Made by a program: the position numbers and the translations under genes. DNA of 64,000 nucleotides from positions 2,297,513 through 2,361,512 of the forward strand of contig NZ_CP104311.1 in assembly GCF_036864975.1 (NCBI RefSeq). Direction: 5' to 3'. The number at the start of each line of letters is the position of its first letter. The stretch's first letter is position 1. Positions 49,316-59,831 of the stretch are shown in pieces. The notes under the pieces were generated by a model. The model was not told the DNA's origin and did no database searches. It was given only the letters and a program-made list of their open reading frames with translations. This stretch comes from Methylococcus capsulatus (lineage in GTDB: Bacteria > Pseudomonadota > Gammaproteobacteria > Methylococcales > Methylococcaceae).

Positions 49316-50850
49316 GAAGGTTGAGAATTGCATGTAAGGCGAAGCGGTGGGTTGGATTTTCATGATGATTGAGCCGATGAAATGGCTGAAATGGCGGTCG
49401 AGTGATCCCGCCCCTGCTTTAGGCGGGCATCAGGGCGAACATCCGCCGCACATTCCAGGCCAACGTCACCAGATGCCACTCGCCTTTGACCTTTTGCAGC
49501 CCGCGCAACGAGAATTGCCGGAATCCCATCACCGATTTAATGATGCCGAACACCGGCTCCACGATCTGCTTGCGCAGTGCGTACAAGCGCTTGCCCTCTT
49601 GGGTTGCCAGTCGATGCGCCATTGCCTGCATCGGCGTGGGATGCTCGGGCGCGGGTTCGGTTTTCTCGAAGCGCTTTTTCCAACCCGGATGATGCTTCTC
49701 ACGCCCCAGCGAAATCAGCGGCGCGATCCCGGCGGCTGCGCAACCATTCACATTGGCCGCGGAGAAATAGCCGTTGTCGGCCAGCAGGGTTTCCGACTTG
49801 CCCAGTCCTTCCGGCAACGCGCCCAACTTCTTCAGCATCGGCGCGACCTGCCGCTTGTCGTTGCTGTCCTGCACCACGTCTTGCGCCACCACCAAGAGGC
49901 TGTCGGCCGCCACGACCGCTTGCGCGTTGTAGCATTGTTCGAAACCGCCGCCAGATACCGGCATGATGCGCGATGCTTCGTCGGTCAAGTTCACCTGGTC
50001 GGTCGGGCCGGGGTCGGCCGCAGGCGGCGCGGGCGGTTTGCCGCCAGGTTTCTTGCCGATCTTGGCGCTTTCCTCGCGCGCGGCCAGCTTCGCCTCATAC
50101 TCGGCCTGCTCGCGCGCGCAACGCGCTTTCGCACGCGCTTCGATCTTGGCCTTGGCCGCGCCGATCTTCGCCAGACGGTCTTCGCGTCTTGCCAACTCTT
50201 CCGGGATCGACAGGCCATCGGGCACGTCCGAGCGGTCTTCGGCTTCCGCCAGCGCCAGCAGTTCGGCCACTTCCTGCCGCAGCTTCGCTTCGAGCTTGTT
50301 GGCGTGTTCGTAGGACAGCGCGGCATGGCGCGAGGCGTTGGCGTGAATCTTGGTGCCATCGAGCGCCACCGTGCCAAGTTTCAACAGGCCCATCTCGCGC
50401 GCCAGCATCAGCACTTCGACGAAGAGGCGCTCGATGTCCTCGAGAAAGCGGCGGCGGAAGGTGGCCAGCGTGTCGTGATCGGGGTGACTGTTGGCGGCAA
50501 TGAAGCGGAAGGCCACCGAGTCATAGGTGGCACGCTCGATCTTGCGGCTGGAGAACACGCCGGTGGCGTAGCCGTACACCAGAAGCCCGAGCAGCATGGC
50601 CGGGTGATAGGACGCCGAGCCCGAGCCGCGGTAGGCGCGGGTCATGGAAGACAGGTCGAGTTTGTCGATGACTTCCACCACGAAGCGCGCCAGGTGGCGT
50701 TCGGGCAGCCATTCGTCCACCGCGGGCGGCAGCAAATATCCTGTGCTGCGGTCTATCGGACGGAAGTTGCTCATGGCAGGCTCGCTGTCGGAGAAGGAAC
50801 GTCGTGATTATCGCATTTCAGAATGCCGGGCGGTTAAGTCCGACAGGCTG
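49302..50850 (-). mobile_element. Insertion sequence, IS1182 family, apparently complete
   Basis: About 1,549 bp between two CTAG target copies (49298-49301 and 50851-50854). The termini are perfect inverted repeats (GCAGCCTGTCGGACT at the left). One intact transposase gene fills it. Perfect ends and an open gene suggest a recent insertion and a possibly active element. It sits between two divergent, incomplete gene sets (an RND pump gene and pstABS). Confidence 0.93.
49419..50774 (-). CDS. IS1182-family transposase (DDE, IS5-like superfamily)
   Basis: A 451-residue transposase. The N-terminal DUF772-type region includes RSTGYLLPPAVDEWLPERHLARFV in parts and the GSASYHPAMLLGLL segment. DDE-type residues are seen in VALDGTKIHANAS and LLADNGYFS, with the last acid in the C-terminal domain (VEPVFGIIKSVMGFR). 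A Lys/Ala/Glu-rich coiled coil is inserted at about 180-260. The gene is uninterrupted, so the element could be mobile. Confidence 0.95.
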   Translation of the reverse strand: MSNFRPIDRSTGYLLPPAVDEWLPERHLARFVVEVIDKLDLSSMTRAYRGSGSASYHPAMLLGLLVYGYATGVFSSRKIERATYDSVAFRFIAANSHPDHDTLATFRRRFLEDIERLFVEVLMLAREMGLLKLGTVALDGTKIHANASRHAALSYEHANKLEAKLRQEVAELLALAEAEDRSDVPDGLSIPEELARREDRLAKIGAAKAKIEARAKARCAREQAEYEAKLAAREESAKIGKKPGGKPPAPPAADPGPTDQVNLTDEASRIMPVSGGGFEQCYNAQAVVAADSLLVVAQDVVQDSNDKRQVAPMLKKLGALPEGLGKSETLLADNGYFSAANVNGCAAAGIAPLISLGREKHHPGWKKRFEKTEPAPEHPTPMQAMAHRLATQEGKRLYALRKQIVEPVFGIIKSVMGFRQFSLRGLQKVKGEWHLVTLAWNVRRMFALMPA

Positions 50851-50854
50851 CTAG
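50837..50854 (-). repeat. Right terminal inverted repeat of IS1182-type element with CTAG
   Basis: AGTCCGACAGGCTGCTAG, the perfect inverse of the left end at 49298-49315. It ends 21 bases before the pstA start codon, so the ribosome site of pstA (GGAGGAGA) lies just outside the element. Confidence 0.92.
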
Positions 50855-50875
50855 GCAATTCGGAGGAGACACGAA

Positions 50876-51787
50876 ATGAGCGGATCCGGTCCATCCATAT
50901 CGGAAAAATCGAGCAATGGCTATCCGAGCCTGGACCGTTCGTGGTTAGAGCCGCGGACTTTACTCAGCACAGTGTTCAGTGTGTCGACGTGGGTTGCGGC
51001 AATCGTTGCCAGCGTGCCGCTGTTCTCGGTCCTTTATATGCTCGTGGTGCGGGGGGGCAGTCGCTTGAGTTTGGAACTTTTTACCGAGCTGCCGCCCGCG
51101 GGCTTCGAAGATGGCGGTGGATTCGGCAATGCAATCGTCGGAACCCTCGTGACCGTGGGCATCGGGGCGGCAATCAGCATTCCTCTCGGCGTGTTGAGCG
51201 CGATTTTCCTGGCAGAACTCGGCTCTCACAGCAAACTGGCAAGTGCCGGCCGGTTTTGCGCCAAGACGCTGACTGGCCTGCCTTCCATCCTCGCCGGGGT
51301 GTTTGCCTATGCGTTGGTAGTATTGACTACGGGAACTGACTCGGCGCCGGCCGGGGGCGTTGCATTGGCCCTGCTCATGTTGCCCACGGTCATACTGACC
51401 GCAGAAGAGGCGATGAAGATGGTACCAGTGAACATGAAGAACGCCGCTTACGGCATGGGCTGCACCAAGTCCCAGGTCATTATTCAAATCGTGCTGCCGA
51501 CCGCATTGTCCGGCATTCTCACCGGGGTGATGCTCGCCGTCGCCCGCGCTGCCGGTGAAACCGCGCCGCTCTTGTTCACTGCTTTGTTCAGCAACTTCTG
51601 GTTTTTCGAGGGCGGACAAGTCGAGCTGATGGCGCCGATCGCATCGCTCTCGGTGATGATTTACAACTTTTCCGGAATGCCCTTTGAAAACCAGATCGAA
51701 CTGGCCTGGGCCGCATCGTTGGTACTGGTCTTGATGGTTTTGGCGTTCAACATAATCAGCCACTTGATCGGGCATCGAAAAATTTGA
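50876..51787 (+). CDS. pstA: Phosphate ABC transporter permease PstA
   Basis: A 303-residue inner-membrane permease with six predicted helices and the binding-protein-dependent transport loop [28 protein letters not shown] split around residues 195-225. It would pair with PstC to form the phosphate channel. No pstC gene is next to it: the IS1182-type element ends 21 bases upstream. GGAGGAGACACGAA precedes the ATG. Without its usual promoter it may depend on read-out from the IS or be poorly expressed. Confidence 0.93.
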   Translation: MSGSGPSISEKSSNGYPSLDRSWLEPRTLLSTVFSVSTWVAAIVASVPLFSVLYMLVVRGGSRLSLELFTELPPAGFEDGGGFGNAIVGTLVTVGIGAAISIPLGVLSAIFLAELGSHSKLASAGRFCAKTLTGLPSILAGVFAYALVVLTTGTDSAPAGGVALALLMLPTVILTAEEAMKMVPVNMKNAAYGMGCTKSQVIIQIVLPTALSGILTGVMLAVARAAGETAPLLFTALFSNFWFFEGGQVELMAPIASLSVMIYNFSGMPFENQIELAWAASLVLVLMVLAFNIISHLIGHRKI

Positions 51788-51806
51788 CATCGTGAGGAAT
51801 GCTCTC

Positions 51807-52631
51807 ATGAACGCGATACTGGCCGCAGACGCAGGTTCGGCAGTACAAGCTCCGCCCCCCACCGTAGTGATCGACTGCAAGCTGGATAAAATTTTTTACG
51901 GCGATTTTCTTGCCGTTCGGGACAGTCATGTGCCGATCGAAAAGGGAAAGATCACCGGCTTCATCGGCCCGTCCGGCTGCGGCAAAAGCACCGTGCTCCG
52001 CAGCCTGAATCGGATGAACGATCTGGTCGACGGCTTCCGGTTCGAAGGCCATGTTCGCTTTCACGGGCAGGACGTTTACGCTCCCTCCGTGGATGCGGTG
52101 GTCGTGCGGCGTTACATCGGCATGGTGTTCCAGCAGCCCAACCCGTTCTCGATGAGTATTTTCGACAACGTCGCCTTCGGGCTGAGGCTCAACCATTATA
52201 AAGGGGACATGGCTGAACGCGTGGAGAAGTCTTTGCGCCGCGCCGCTTTATGGGATGAGGTGAAGGACAAACTGAAGAAAAGCGGACTCTCCCTTTCCGG
52301 CGGACAGCAGCAGCGCCTTTGCATTGCCCGAGCCATCGCGACGGAACCGTCCGTGGTACTGATGGATGAGCCGTGTTCGGCGTTGGACCCGATTGCGACG
52401 CGCAGGGTCGAGGAGCTGATGCTGGAACTCAAGGAAAAGTACACGATTGCTTTAGTGACTCATAACATGCAGCAGGCAGCCCGCGTTGCCGATAAAACGG
52501 CGTTTTTCTCGGTGGATATTTCTAAGGGCGGGCGGACCGGCTATTTAGTGGAGCTGGGAGAAACGCGACAGATCTTCGAAGATCCCAGGGAGGAATTGAC
52601 CAAGGAATACATCCGCGGCGAATTTAGCTGA
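51807..52631 (+). CDS. pstB: Phosphate ABC transporter ATP-binding protein PstB
   Basis: A 274-residue ATPase energising phosphate import. Walker A is GPSGCGKST, the PstB-typical FQQPNPF sits at the Q-loop, the signature is LSGGQQQR, and Walker B is [13 protein letters not shown] with the switch region [15 protein letters not shown] prefer the ATG at 51807, with GTGAGGAA 8 bases ahead, to an in-frame GTG at 51792 that itself overlaps this site. It follows pstA directly. Confidence 0.95.
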   Translation: MNAILAADAGSAVQAPPPTVVIDCKLDKIFYGDFLAVRDSHVPIEKGKITGFIGPSGCGKSTVLRSLNRMNDLVDGFRFEGHVRFHGQDVYAPSVDAVVVRRYIGMVFQQPNPFSMSIFDNVAFGLRLNHYKGDMAERVEKSLRRAALWDEVKDKLKKSGLSLSGGQQQRLCIARAIATEPSVVLMDEPCSALDPIATRRVEELMLELKEKYTIALVTHNMQQAARVADKTAFFSVDISKGGRTGYLVELGETRQIFEDPREELTKEYIRGEFS

Positions 52632-52646
52632 CATCGGGGTATCCGT

Positions 52647-53705
52647 ATGAATTTCGTAGTCACGGTGAAAAAGGGAATTATAGGTTCGTACATTTTTGGA
52701 TTGGTGGCGCTTACGATAGGGGTTGTGGCCGATGCAGCGCCAACCTCGGTAATCATGCTCCGAGGCGCCGGAGCGACCTTTCCGGCGCCGCTCTATAGCG
52801 CGTGGATCAAGACTTACTCCGCCATGAATCCCCTCGTGCACATCGATTATGAGGCGGTGGGGAGCGGGGAGGGCGTGCGGAAATTTCTTGCGAGAGAAGT
52901 CGAGTTCGCGGCCAGCGATGCGGCCTTGAGCGATGAGCAAATGGCCGCGCTGGACGATGGAGTTAGGCTGATACCGGCGACTGCCGGCATGGTGGTATTG
53001 GCCTATAACCTCCGAAATTTGAACGGTCCCTTGAAACTCAGCCGCGAAGCCTACGTCGCTCTTTTGGCCGGTAGAATCACCCGCTGGAATGACCCGCGAA
53101 TCCAAGGTTTGAACCCCGGTCTGCCGTTGCCGAACCTGGACGTGACCATCGTTTCCCGCCTGGACAGCAGCGGTACTACGTATGCCTTGACCAACCATCT
53201 TTCCGCGATCAGCGCGGAATGGCGGAACCGGGGCCCGGGTGTGGGCAAACTCGTGGATTGGCCAGGAAATGCCATGGCCGTTCGAGGCAACGAGGGTGTC
53301 GCCTCGCGTATCAAAATGAGCGAAGGGGCTATCGGCTACATCCAATACGGTTTCGCCAAGCGCTTAGGGCTTCCGATGGCATGGCTGCAAAACAAGTCGG
53401 GCCAGTTCGTCGAACCCAACGAGCGTACGGGGCAAACTGCGCTTGCTAGCAGTGCGGCTCAAATGCCGGCGAACCTTCGGTTGTTCCTGCCCGATCCCGA
53501 CGGCGCCGAAGCTTATCCCATCGTGACCTTCAGCTGGCTGTTGTTATACGGAAAATATTCAGATCCCGCGCAGTCCGCAGTGCTGAAGGACTTTGTCCTT
53601 TGGGGGTTGGAAGAAGGGCAGGGCATGGCTCAATCCTTAGGTTACGTGCCGCTGCCTCATGACATTGTCCAGCTTTCGCGGGCAGCTGTGGACAGCATCG
53701 AGTAA
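52647..53705 (+). CDS. pstS: Phosphate-binding protein PstS
   Basis: A 352-residue periplasmic substrate-binding protein. A Sec signal occupies about residues 1-30 (VVADAA near the cleavage site). The phosphate-binding motif region starts GAGATFPAPLYSAW, and RLDSSGTTYALTNHL and SEGAIGYIQYGFA also fit PstS. Usually pstS comes first in the operon; here the order is pstA-pstB-pstS and pstC is missing. Gene length and conserved segments look intact. Confidence 0.93.
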   Translation: MNFVVTVKKGIIGSYIFGLVALTIGVVADAAPTSVIMLRGAGATFPAPLYSAWIKTYSAMNPLVHIDYEAVGSGEGVRKFLAREVEFAASDAALSDEQMAALDDGVRLIPATAGMVVLAYNLRNLNGPLKLSREAYVALLAGRITRWNDPRIQGLNPGLPLPNLDVTIVSRLDSSGTTYALTNHLSAISAEWRNRGPGVGKLVDWPGNAMAVRGNEGVASRIKMSEGAIGYIQYGFAKRLGLPMAWLQNKSGQFVEPNERTGQTALASSAAQMPANLRLFLPDPDGAEAYPIVTFSWLLLYGKYSDPAQSAVLKDFVLWGLEEGQGMAQSLGYVPLPHDIVQLSRAAVDSIE

Positions 53706-54114
53706 CAGATTACCGGCGGCGATTCCGCGCGGCTTGGGAAGGGAGCCTGTTGTGGAATCGCTGGCAAAAGGCTCACAGCGGCTCGCGCGGCAACGCTTCA
53801 ACACTGCGCGGATCGAGTCTGACTTGCGCCGGCTGCAGACGGAGTTTCCCGAAATCAACCGCCGCCTGAAAGCTGAGAGAGATTGCCTTAGCGACGATAC
53901 GCTGAAAAACAGGATGTCGGGCTATACGTTCGTCGACGAACTTTTGTCGACCGGCATCGAGCTATTTTCCTTCGGCCAGTCGAAGCATTTTCTCGAAATC
54001 AACTCCAGAGTGCTTTGCGGACTTGGCGCAGCCGAGCGTTGCGAATACATCCGCCATATCGAGGCAACGGAGAAACGGTTCTATGACGAGCCGGGAGAGC
54101 AACTGTGTTAGAGG

Positions 54115-55250
<1,136 letters not shown>

Positions 55251-55580
55251 TTGAGGGCTTGATGGATTGGTACGCGCTGCATCGCCGGGAATCGCCCTGG
55301 GAACGCGCTGCCGGCGTCTACGCCAGAGTTTTGAGCAAGCCTCAATTGTTCATCGAAGGGAACCACCGTAGCGGTTCGCTGATCATGAGCTACATTCTGG
55401 CGCAGGGGGGGGCAGCCGCCATTCGTGCTGACCGTTGCTAACGCCGCGGACTATTTTTCGCTTTCCGAATGGATCATCGGTACACGGCAGAACCGTTTCC
55501 AGAGGTTTTTCGATACAACCCGGCTGCAAACAAGGTTTGCAAACTTTCTGAAGGTGCAAGCGGATCCCGCCTATCTCGCT

Positions 55581-55600
55581 TGAGTCTCTGCGGAGACTCA
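55581..55600. terminator. Perfect hairpin between convergent genes
   Basis: TGAGTCTC and GAGACTCA pair over 8 bp around the loop TGCG. It begins at the stop codon of the Fic-like pseudogene and ends 4 bases before the stop of the convergent minus-strand gene. It may end transcription from both sides, though no U-tract is present. Confidence 0.45.
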
Positions 55601-55603
55601 TCG

Positions 55604-56425
55604 TTACCAGAGCTTCAGCTTCTTCGCCGAATAGCCTTCCGGAATGCCCATAGCGCCGGGCGGCAGGGTATCCGAGCTGATCCTGCTCAGGGTCAGGGTG
55701 GCGGCCTGTTTGGATGAGGCGTCGTGGAGCTCGACCGGAATGCCGGGATATTCGCTGAGGTTCACGGTGGGGAGCGGTCCGAGATCGACGTAGTGCGCCG
55801 CGGCGCCCTTCGCTTTGTCGGCGATTCTGGACGAAAACATCATCATGGCGCGCAGGGTTTCGTAGTCTCCGGCCGGAAGCTTGAGCGTTTCCGCAGACGC
55901 CAGGCAGATGTCGCCCTTCTTGTCCCCGCCCTGGCGCAATTCCACTTTGCTGCAGGCATAGCCCCCTTGAGTTGTCGCGGTACCGGCCTGTGTCAGCAGG
56001 ATCGGCCGATTGTCTTCGGATTTGGCCGTGACCCGGTCCAGGTCGACGCCGCCCAGGATGTCCGACCACTGGGCTTTTTGTTCGGGGGACACTTTCTTCA
56101 ATTGCTCGCCCAAGCCCCGTAGGAGCGGCTGCACGTCCTGGACCTGGGATGCAAGCTCGGCGACCCGCTGCTCGGTCACGGGCATATAGGCCTGTTTGCG
56201 GTGATCGATCAGAAATGCTGTATTTCGGGAGCGATTGAACAGAATGTCCAGTTTGGGGTCTCCCCCCGCCGACTTGATGAGTACTTGGCCGTCTTTGACG
56301 AACAGCGACTGCGGGGTTTGTTCTCCAGCGACCTGATATTGCAGTGTGGTGTCGGCGAAGGCTGCGGCAATGGAAAAAAGGAATGCGAGGGTTGCGCTTG
56401 CGATGCGTCGGGAAAGTCTAGCCAT
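55604..56425 (-). CDS. Exported protein of unknown function
   Basis: A 273-residue protein with a Sec signal peptide (about residues 1-24, cleavage likely near AFA). The mature part begins DTTLQYQVAG and includes an RNTAFLIDHRKQAYMPVTEQ segment of the kind seen in DUF4412-like periplasmic proteins that contain a repeated beta fold. Two Cys (ACSKVEL and ICLASAE) could form a disulfide. It is monocistronic on the minus strand, between a dead gene and a divergent metal exporter. Function unknown. Confidence 0.8.
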   Translation of the reverse strand: MARLSRRIASATLAFLFSIAAAFADTTLQYQVAGEQTPQSLFVKDGQVLIKSAGGDPKLDILFNRSRNTAFLIDHRKQAYMPVTEQRVAELASQVQDVQPLLRGLGEQLKKVSPEQKAQWSDILGGVDLDRVTAKSEDNRPILLTQAGTATTQGGYACSKVELRQGGDKKGDICLASAETLKLPAGDYETLRAMMMFSSRIADKAKGAAAHYVDLGPLPTVNLSEYPGIPVELHDASSKQAATLTLSRISSDTLPPGAMGIPEGYSAKKLKLW

Positions 56426-56534
56426 GGGATGACCTGCTCGGATTCTTGGTAAAGCGGCTGATTCGGGGTGGTGAGCGGCTGCCGGAGCAGCAAATCCGTT
56501 AAAATAGGTATTTTCGCGCGGTCTGGAGAAAGCT

Positions 56535-57479
56535 GTGCCTCACGACGACCACGATGACCATCATGCGGCTGATTCCGGTGGAGTACAAGGGCGACTGGTC
56601 TGGGCCTTGCTCCTCACCGCCGGTTTCGTTGTGTTCGAGGCAGTGGCGGGCTGGAAGGCGAACAGTCTCGCGCTGCTGACCGATGCCGTACATAACCTCA
56701 GTGACGTACTGGCGCTGGGCTTGAGTTGGTACGCCATGCGGCTGACCGTGCAGCCGGCGCACGCGGCCAAGACTTTCGGCTACCACCGCGCCGGCATACT
56801 GGCCGCCCTGGGCAACTCCGCGGGCCTGGTGGTCGTGGCCTTGTACATCATTTACGACGCCTACCTCCGCCTCCAGAGCCCCGCTCCGGTTCAGGCCGAC
56901 ATCCTGATCGGTGTAGGGGGAGCGGCGCTGCTGGTCAACGCCTTCACCGCCTGGCTGGTGCATCATGGCAGCCACGATGACCTGAACATGCGCAGCGCCT
57001 TTCTGCACTTGATGGGTGACGTGGCTTCGACCCTCGGCGCCATCGCCGCGGGTGTGGCGATCCGCTACACCGGTCTGTACTGGCTTGATCCGGCGGTCAG
57101 CATCCTGATAGCGCTGCTCATCCTGTGGAACGCCAAAGGGCTGCTGGCCGAAGTCATGGACATCCTGCTGGAAAGCACACCGCGGGATGTGGACATGAGT
57201 TCGATGGTGCGGGATCTGATGCAGGTGGAAGGCGTGCATGGGGTGCATCATCTCCATGTGTGGAGCATTTCGCGGCAGTTGCGCATGCTGTCCGCTCATA
57301 TCGTAACGGACGATATCCGGCTCAGCGAAGGCGAGGCGCTGCAGAAGCGGGTCACCCGTCTGCTCGCTCAACGTTACGGTATCGCGCATACCACTCTGCA
57401 ACTGGAGTCCGAGGGCTGTCAGCCAGATCTGTTGTATTGCGACATTTCCCGGCCGAATCACCGCTATCAGGGGGAATGA
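56535..57479 (+). CDS. Cation diffusion facilitator family metal exporter (CzcD/ZitB type)
   Basis: A 314-residue inner-membrane transporter. The N-terminus is His/Asp rich (MPHDDHDDHHAADS) and could collect Zn or Co. Six helices span about 20-200, with metal-site motifs LLTDAVHNLSDVLAL in the second helix and AFLHLMGDVASTL in the fifth, the HxxxD pairs of Zn/Co exporters. A cytoplasmic ferredoxin-like domain follows (about 205-300, HHLHVWSIS). The start is a GTG at 56535 with GGAGA ahead. Zn is the likeliest substrate. Confidence 0.92.
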   Translation: MPHDDHDDHHAADSGGVQGRLVWALLLTAGFVVFEAVAGWKANSLALLTDAVHNLSDVLALGLSWYAMRLTVQPAHAAKTFGYHRAGILAALGNSAGLVVVALYIIYDAYLRLQSPAPVQADILIGVGGAALLVNAFTAWLVHHGSHDDLNMRSAFLHLMGDVASTLGAIAAGVAIRYTGLYWLDPAVSILIALLILWNAKGLLAEVMDILLESTPRDVDMSSMVRDLMQVEGVHGVHHLHVWSISRQLRMLSAHIVTDDIRLSEGEALQKRVTRLLAQRYGIAHTTLQLESEGCQPDLLYCDISRPNHRYQGE

Positions 57480-57596
57480 GTCGGAAACCTCCGAGGAACG
57501 CTGCGTCGTCGGTTTGACGGACAATCCGAAAGAAAACTGCCTGGTCATTACCCCTTACAATAAGCCCTATTCTGAAGTTTCCCGCAGGCCTCATCC

Positions 57597-58484
57597 ATGT
57601 TTCCCACCATCGAATCCTTTGTCGGCAACACGCCGCTGGTGCGTCTGCAGCGGTTGCCTGGCGACACCGGTAACGTCCTCCTGGCCAAGCTGGAGGGCAA
57701 CAACCCCGCAGGGTCCGTCAAGGACCGGCCGGCCCTGAGCATGATCCGCTGTGCCGAGGCGCGCGGCGACATCAGGCCGGGTGACCGGCTGATCGAGGCG
57801 ACCAGCGGAAATACCGGCATCGCCCTGGCGATGGCCGCTGCGATCAAAGGGTACCGCATGACGCTCATCATGCCCGACAACATGAGCGCCGAGCGGCGGG
57901 CGACGATGAAGGCCTTCGGCGCCGAGATCATCCTCACGCCGGCGGCGGGCAGTATGGAGGCGGCCATCGACCTGGCACGAGCGATGGAGGCGCGGGGAGA
58001 GGGCAAGATCCTCGACCAGTTTTCCAACCCCGACAATCCACGCGCCCATTATGAAGGTACGGGGCCGGAGATCTGGCGCGACAGCCAGGGGCGGATCACG
58101 CACTTCGTCAGCTCCATGGGCACCACCGGCACCATCATGGGCACGGCACGCTACCTCAAAGAGCGTAATCCGGCCGTGCAGATCATCGGCGTCCAGCCCA
58201 GGGACGAGGCCAAGATCCCGGGTATCCGGCGCTGGCCGGAGGAATATCTACCGAAGATCTTCGACGCCTCGCTGGTGGACCGCATTCTCGACGTGACCCA
58301 GGAAGAGGCTGAATCCACTACAAGGGAGCTGGCGGCGCAGGAAGGCATCTTCGCCGGGATTTCGTCCGGCGGTGCGGTGGCGGCGGCTCTGCGCCTGTCG
58401 CGGGAGGTCGAGAACGCGGTGATCGCCGTCATCATCTGCGATCGCGGCGACCGCTATCTTTCCACCGGGGTATTTCCGGAATAA
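57597..58484 (+). CDS. cysM: Cysteine synthase B
   Basis: A 295-residue PLP enzyme making cysteine from O-acetylserine and sulfide or thiosulfate. The PLP lysine is in NPAGSVKDRPAL (about residue 42). The substrate loop EATSGNTGIALA and the SSMGTTGTIMGT phosphate loop are present. The CysM-specific segment PRDEAKIPGIRRWPEEYLPKIFD supports type B over CysK. It overlaps rlmD by one base, so the two are translated together. Confidence 0.94.
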   Translation: MFPTIESFVGNTPLVRLQRLPGDTGNVLLAKLEGNNPAGSVKDRPALSMIRCAEARGDIRPGDRLIEATSGNTGIALAMAAAIKGYRMTLIMPDNMSAERRATMKAFGAEIILTPAAGSMEAAIDLARAMEARGEGKILDQFSNPDNPRAHYEGTGPEIWRDSQGRITHFVSSMGTTGTIMGTARYLKERNPAVQIIGVQPRDEAKIPGIRRWPEEYLPKIFDASLVDRILDVTQEEAESTTRELAAQEGIFAGISSGGAVAAALRLSREVENAVIAVIICDRGDRYLSTGVFPE

Positions 58485-59815
58485 TGGGTTATCGAGGCAA
58501 AAGAAAGCCGCTGCCGGTCGAGCCGATCGCGGCGCACATCGAATCCTTCGCCCATGACGGCAAGGGAATCGCCCACGTCGACGGGCGGGTGGTGTTCGTC
58601 GATGGCGCTTTGCCGGGTGAGGATGTCACTTTCGTGTATACCGAAATCAAGCGCGACTATGCCTCCGGCCGGGTACAAGAGGTCATGACGGCTTCGCCCG
58701 ACCGCGTGCCGGCGCGATGCCAACATTTCGCCCATTGCGGCGGTTGCACCCTGCAATATCTATCCGAGGATGCGCAGATCGCCCTGAAGGAGGAGTTGCT
58801 GCTGGAGCAGTTCCGCCGCATCGGCAAAGTCGAGCCGGCGGGCTGGTTGCCGCCGCTGCGCGGGCCGCACTGGGGTTACCGCAGCCGGGCCAGGCTTGGG
58901 GCGCGCTATGTCGCTAAGAAGGGCAGGGAGCTGGTGGGCTTCCGTGAGCACGCCAGCGCCAAGATTGTCGACATGACCGATTGTCCCGTGTTGCACCCCG
59001 CGTTGGGCGAGCGCATCCAGGCTTTCGCCGAGTTGATCGAGGGTCTCTCGCTGCGGGAACGGCTGCCGCAGATCGAGGTGGCAGTCGGCGAGGAGCGCAC
59101 CGCGCTGGTGTTCCGGGTGCTGGAGGACCCGACCGCCGAGGATTTCGCCAGGCTGGCGCAATTTGGCAAAGACCAGGGGCTGGACGTCTACATCCAGCGG
59201 GAAGGCCGCGACTCGGTTGCTCCGGTCTATCCGGAGACTGCACACGACCTGAGCTACAGTCTGCCGGAATGGGACGTGACCTTCCGCTTCGGCCCCCTGG
59301 ATTTCACCCAGGTCAACATGGCGATCAACCGGCAGATGATTGACCGGGTCATGCAGGTGCTTGATCCGCAGCCGGAGGAACGCGTGCTCGATCTGTTCTG
59401 CGGCCTGGGAAATTTCACCTTGCCGTTGGCGCGCCGCGCCGGCCATGTCACCGGGGTGGAGGGCGGCGCTGAGGCGGTGGCGCGGGCGATCCGGAACGCG
59501 GCGGACAACGGTATCGGCAACGTCGAATTCCATGTCGCCGACCTGTCTAAGCCGGAGCGTTGCGGTGGTTGGGCCGGCCAGGAGTACGACAAGGTGCTGC
59601 TTGATCCGTCCCGCGCCGGCGCTCTGGAAATCCTCCAGTGCGTGCCGAAGTGGAATGCCGGGCGCATCGTCTACGTGTCCTGCAATCCTTCCACCCTGGC
59701 GCGCGATGCCGGCGTCCTGGTCCATGAATACGGCTATCGTCTGCTCAAGGCCGGGGTCATGGACATGTTCCCACACACGGCCCACGTCGAGTCCATCGCC
59801 GTGTTCGAGCGCTGA
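58484..59815 (+). CDS. rlmD: 23S rRNA (uracil-1939-C5)-methyltransferase RlmD
   Basis: A 443-residue SAM enzyme. An N-terminal TRAM domain (about 10-70) binds RNA. An iron-sulfur cluster is built from Cys in RCQHFAHCGGCTLQYL plus a later Cys in TDCPVLHP. The methyltransferase domain has DLFCGLGNFTLPLARRAG (SAM site), DPSRAGALEIL and YVSCNPSTLARDAG with the nucleophilic Cys. It modifies U1939 of 23S rRNA. The start ATG overlaps the cysM stop. Confidence 0.95.
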   Translation: MGYRGKRKPLPVEPIAAHIESFAHDGKGIAHVDGRVVFVDGALPGEDVTFVYTEIKRDYASGRVQEVMTASPDRVPARCQHFAHCGGCTLQYLSEDAQIALKEELLLEQFRRIGKVEPAGWLPPLRGPHWGYRSRARLGARYVAKKGRELVGFREHASAKIVDMTDCPVLHPALGERIQAFAELIEGLSLRERLPQIEVAVGEERTALVFRVLEDPTAEDFARLAQFGKDQGLDVYIQREGRDSVAPVYPETAHDLSYSLPEWDVTFRFGPLDFTQVNMAINRQMIDRVMQVLDPQPEERVLDLFCGLGNFTLPLARRAGHVTGVEGGAEAVARAIRNAADNGIGNVEFHVADLSKPERCGGWAGQEYDKVLLDPSRAGALEILQCVPKWNAGRIVYVSCNPSTLARDAGVLVHEYGYRLLKAGVMDMFPHTAHVESIAVFER

Positions 59816-59831
59816 ACTTAAGATCTTCACC

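Noticed and set aside
48448-49317. 289-codon plus-strand frame over the RND gene
   Set aside because: Antisense to a complete CzcA-type gene; His/Asp/Gln-rich composition typical of an antisense shadow.
56499-57548. 349-codon minus-strand frame
   Set aside because: Antisense to the CDF exporter, which has clear metal-site motifs.
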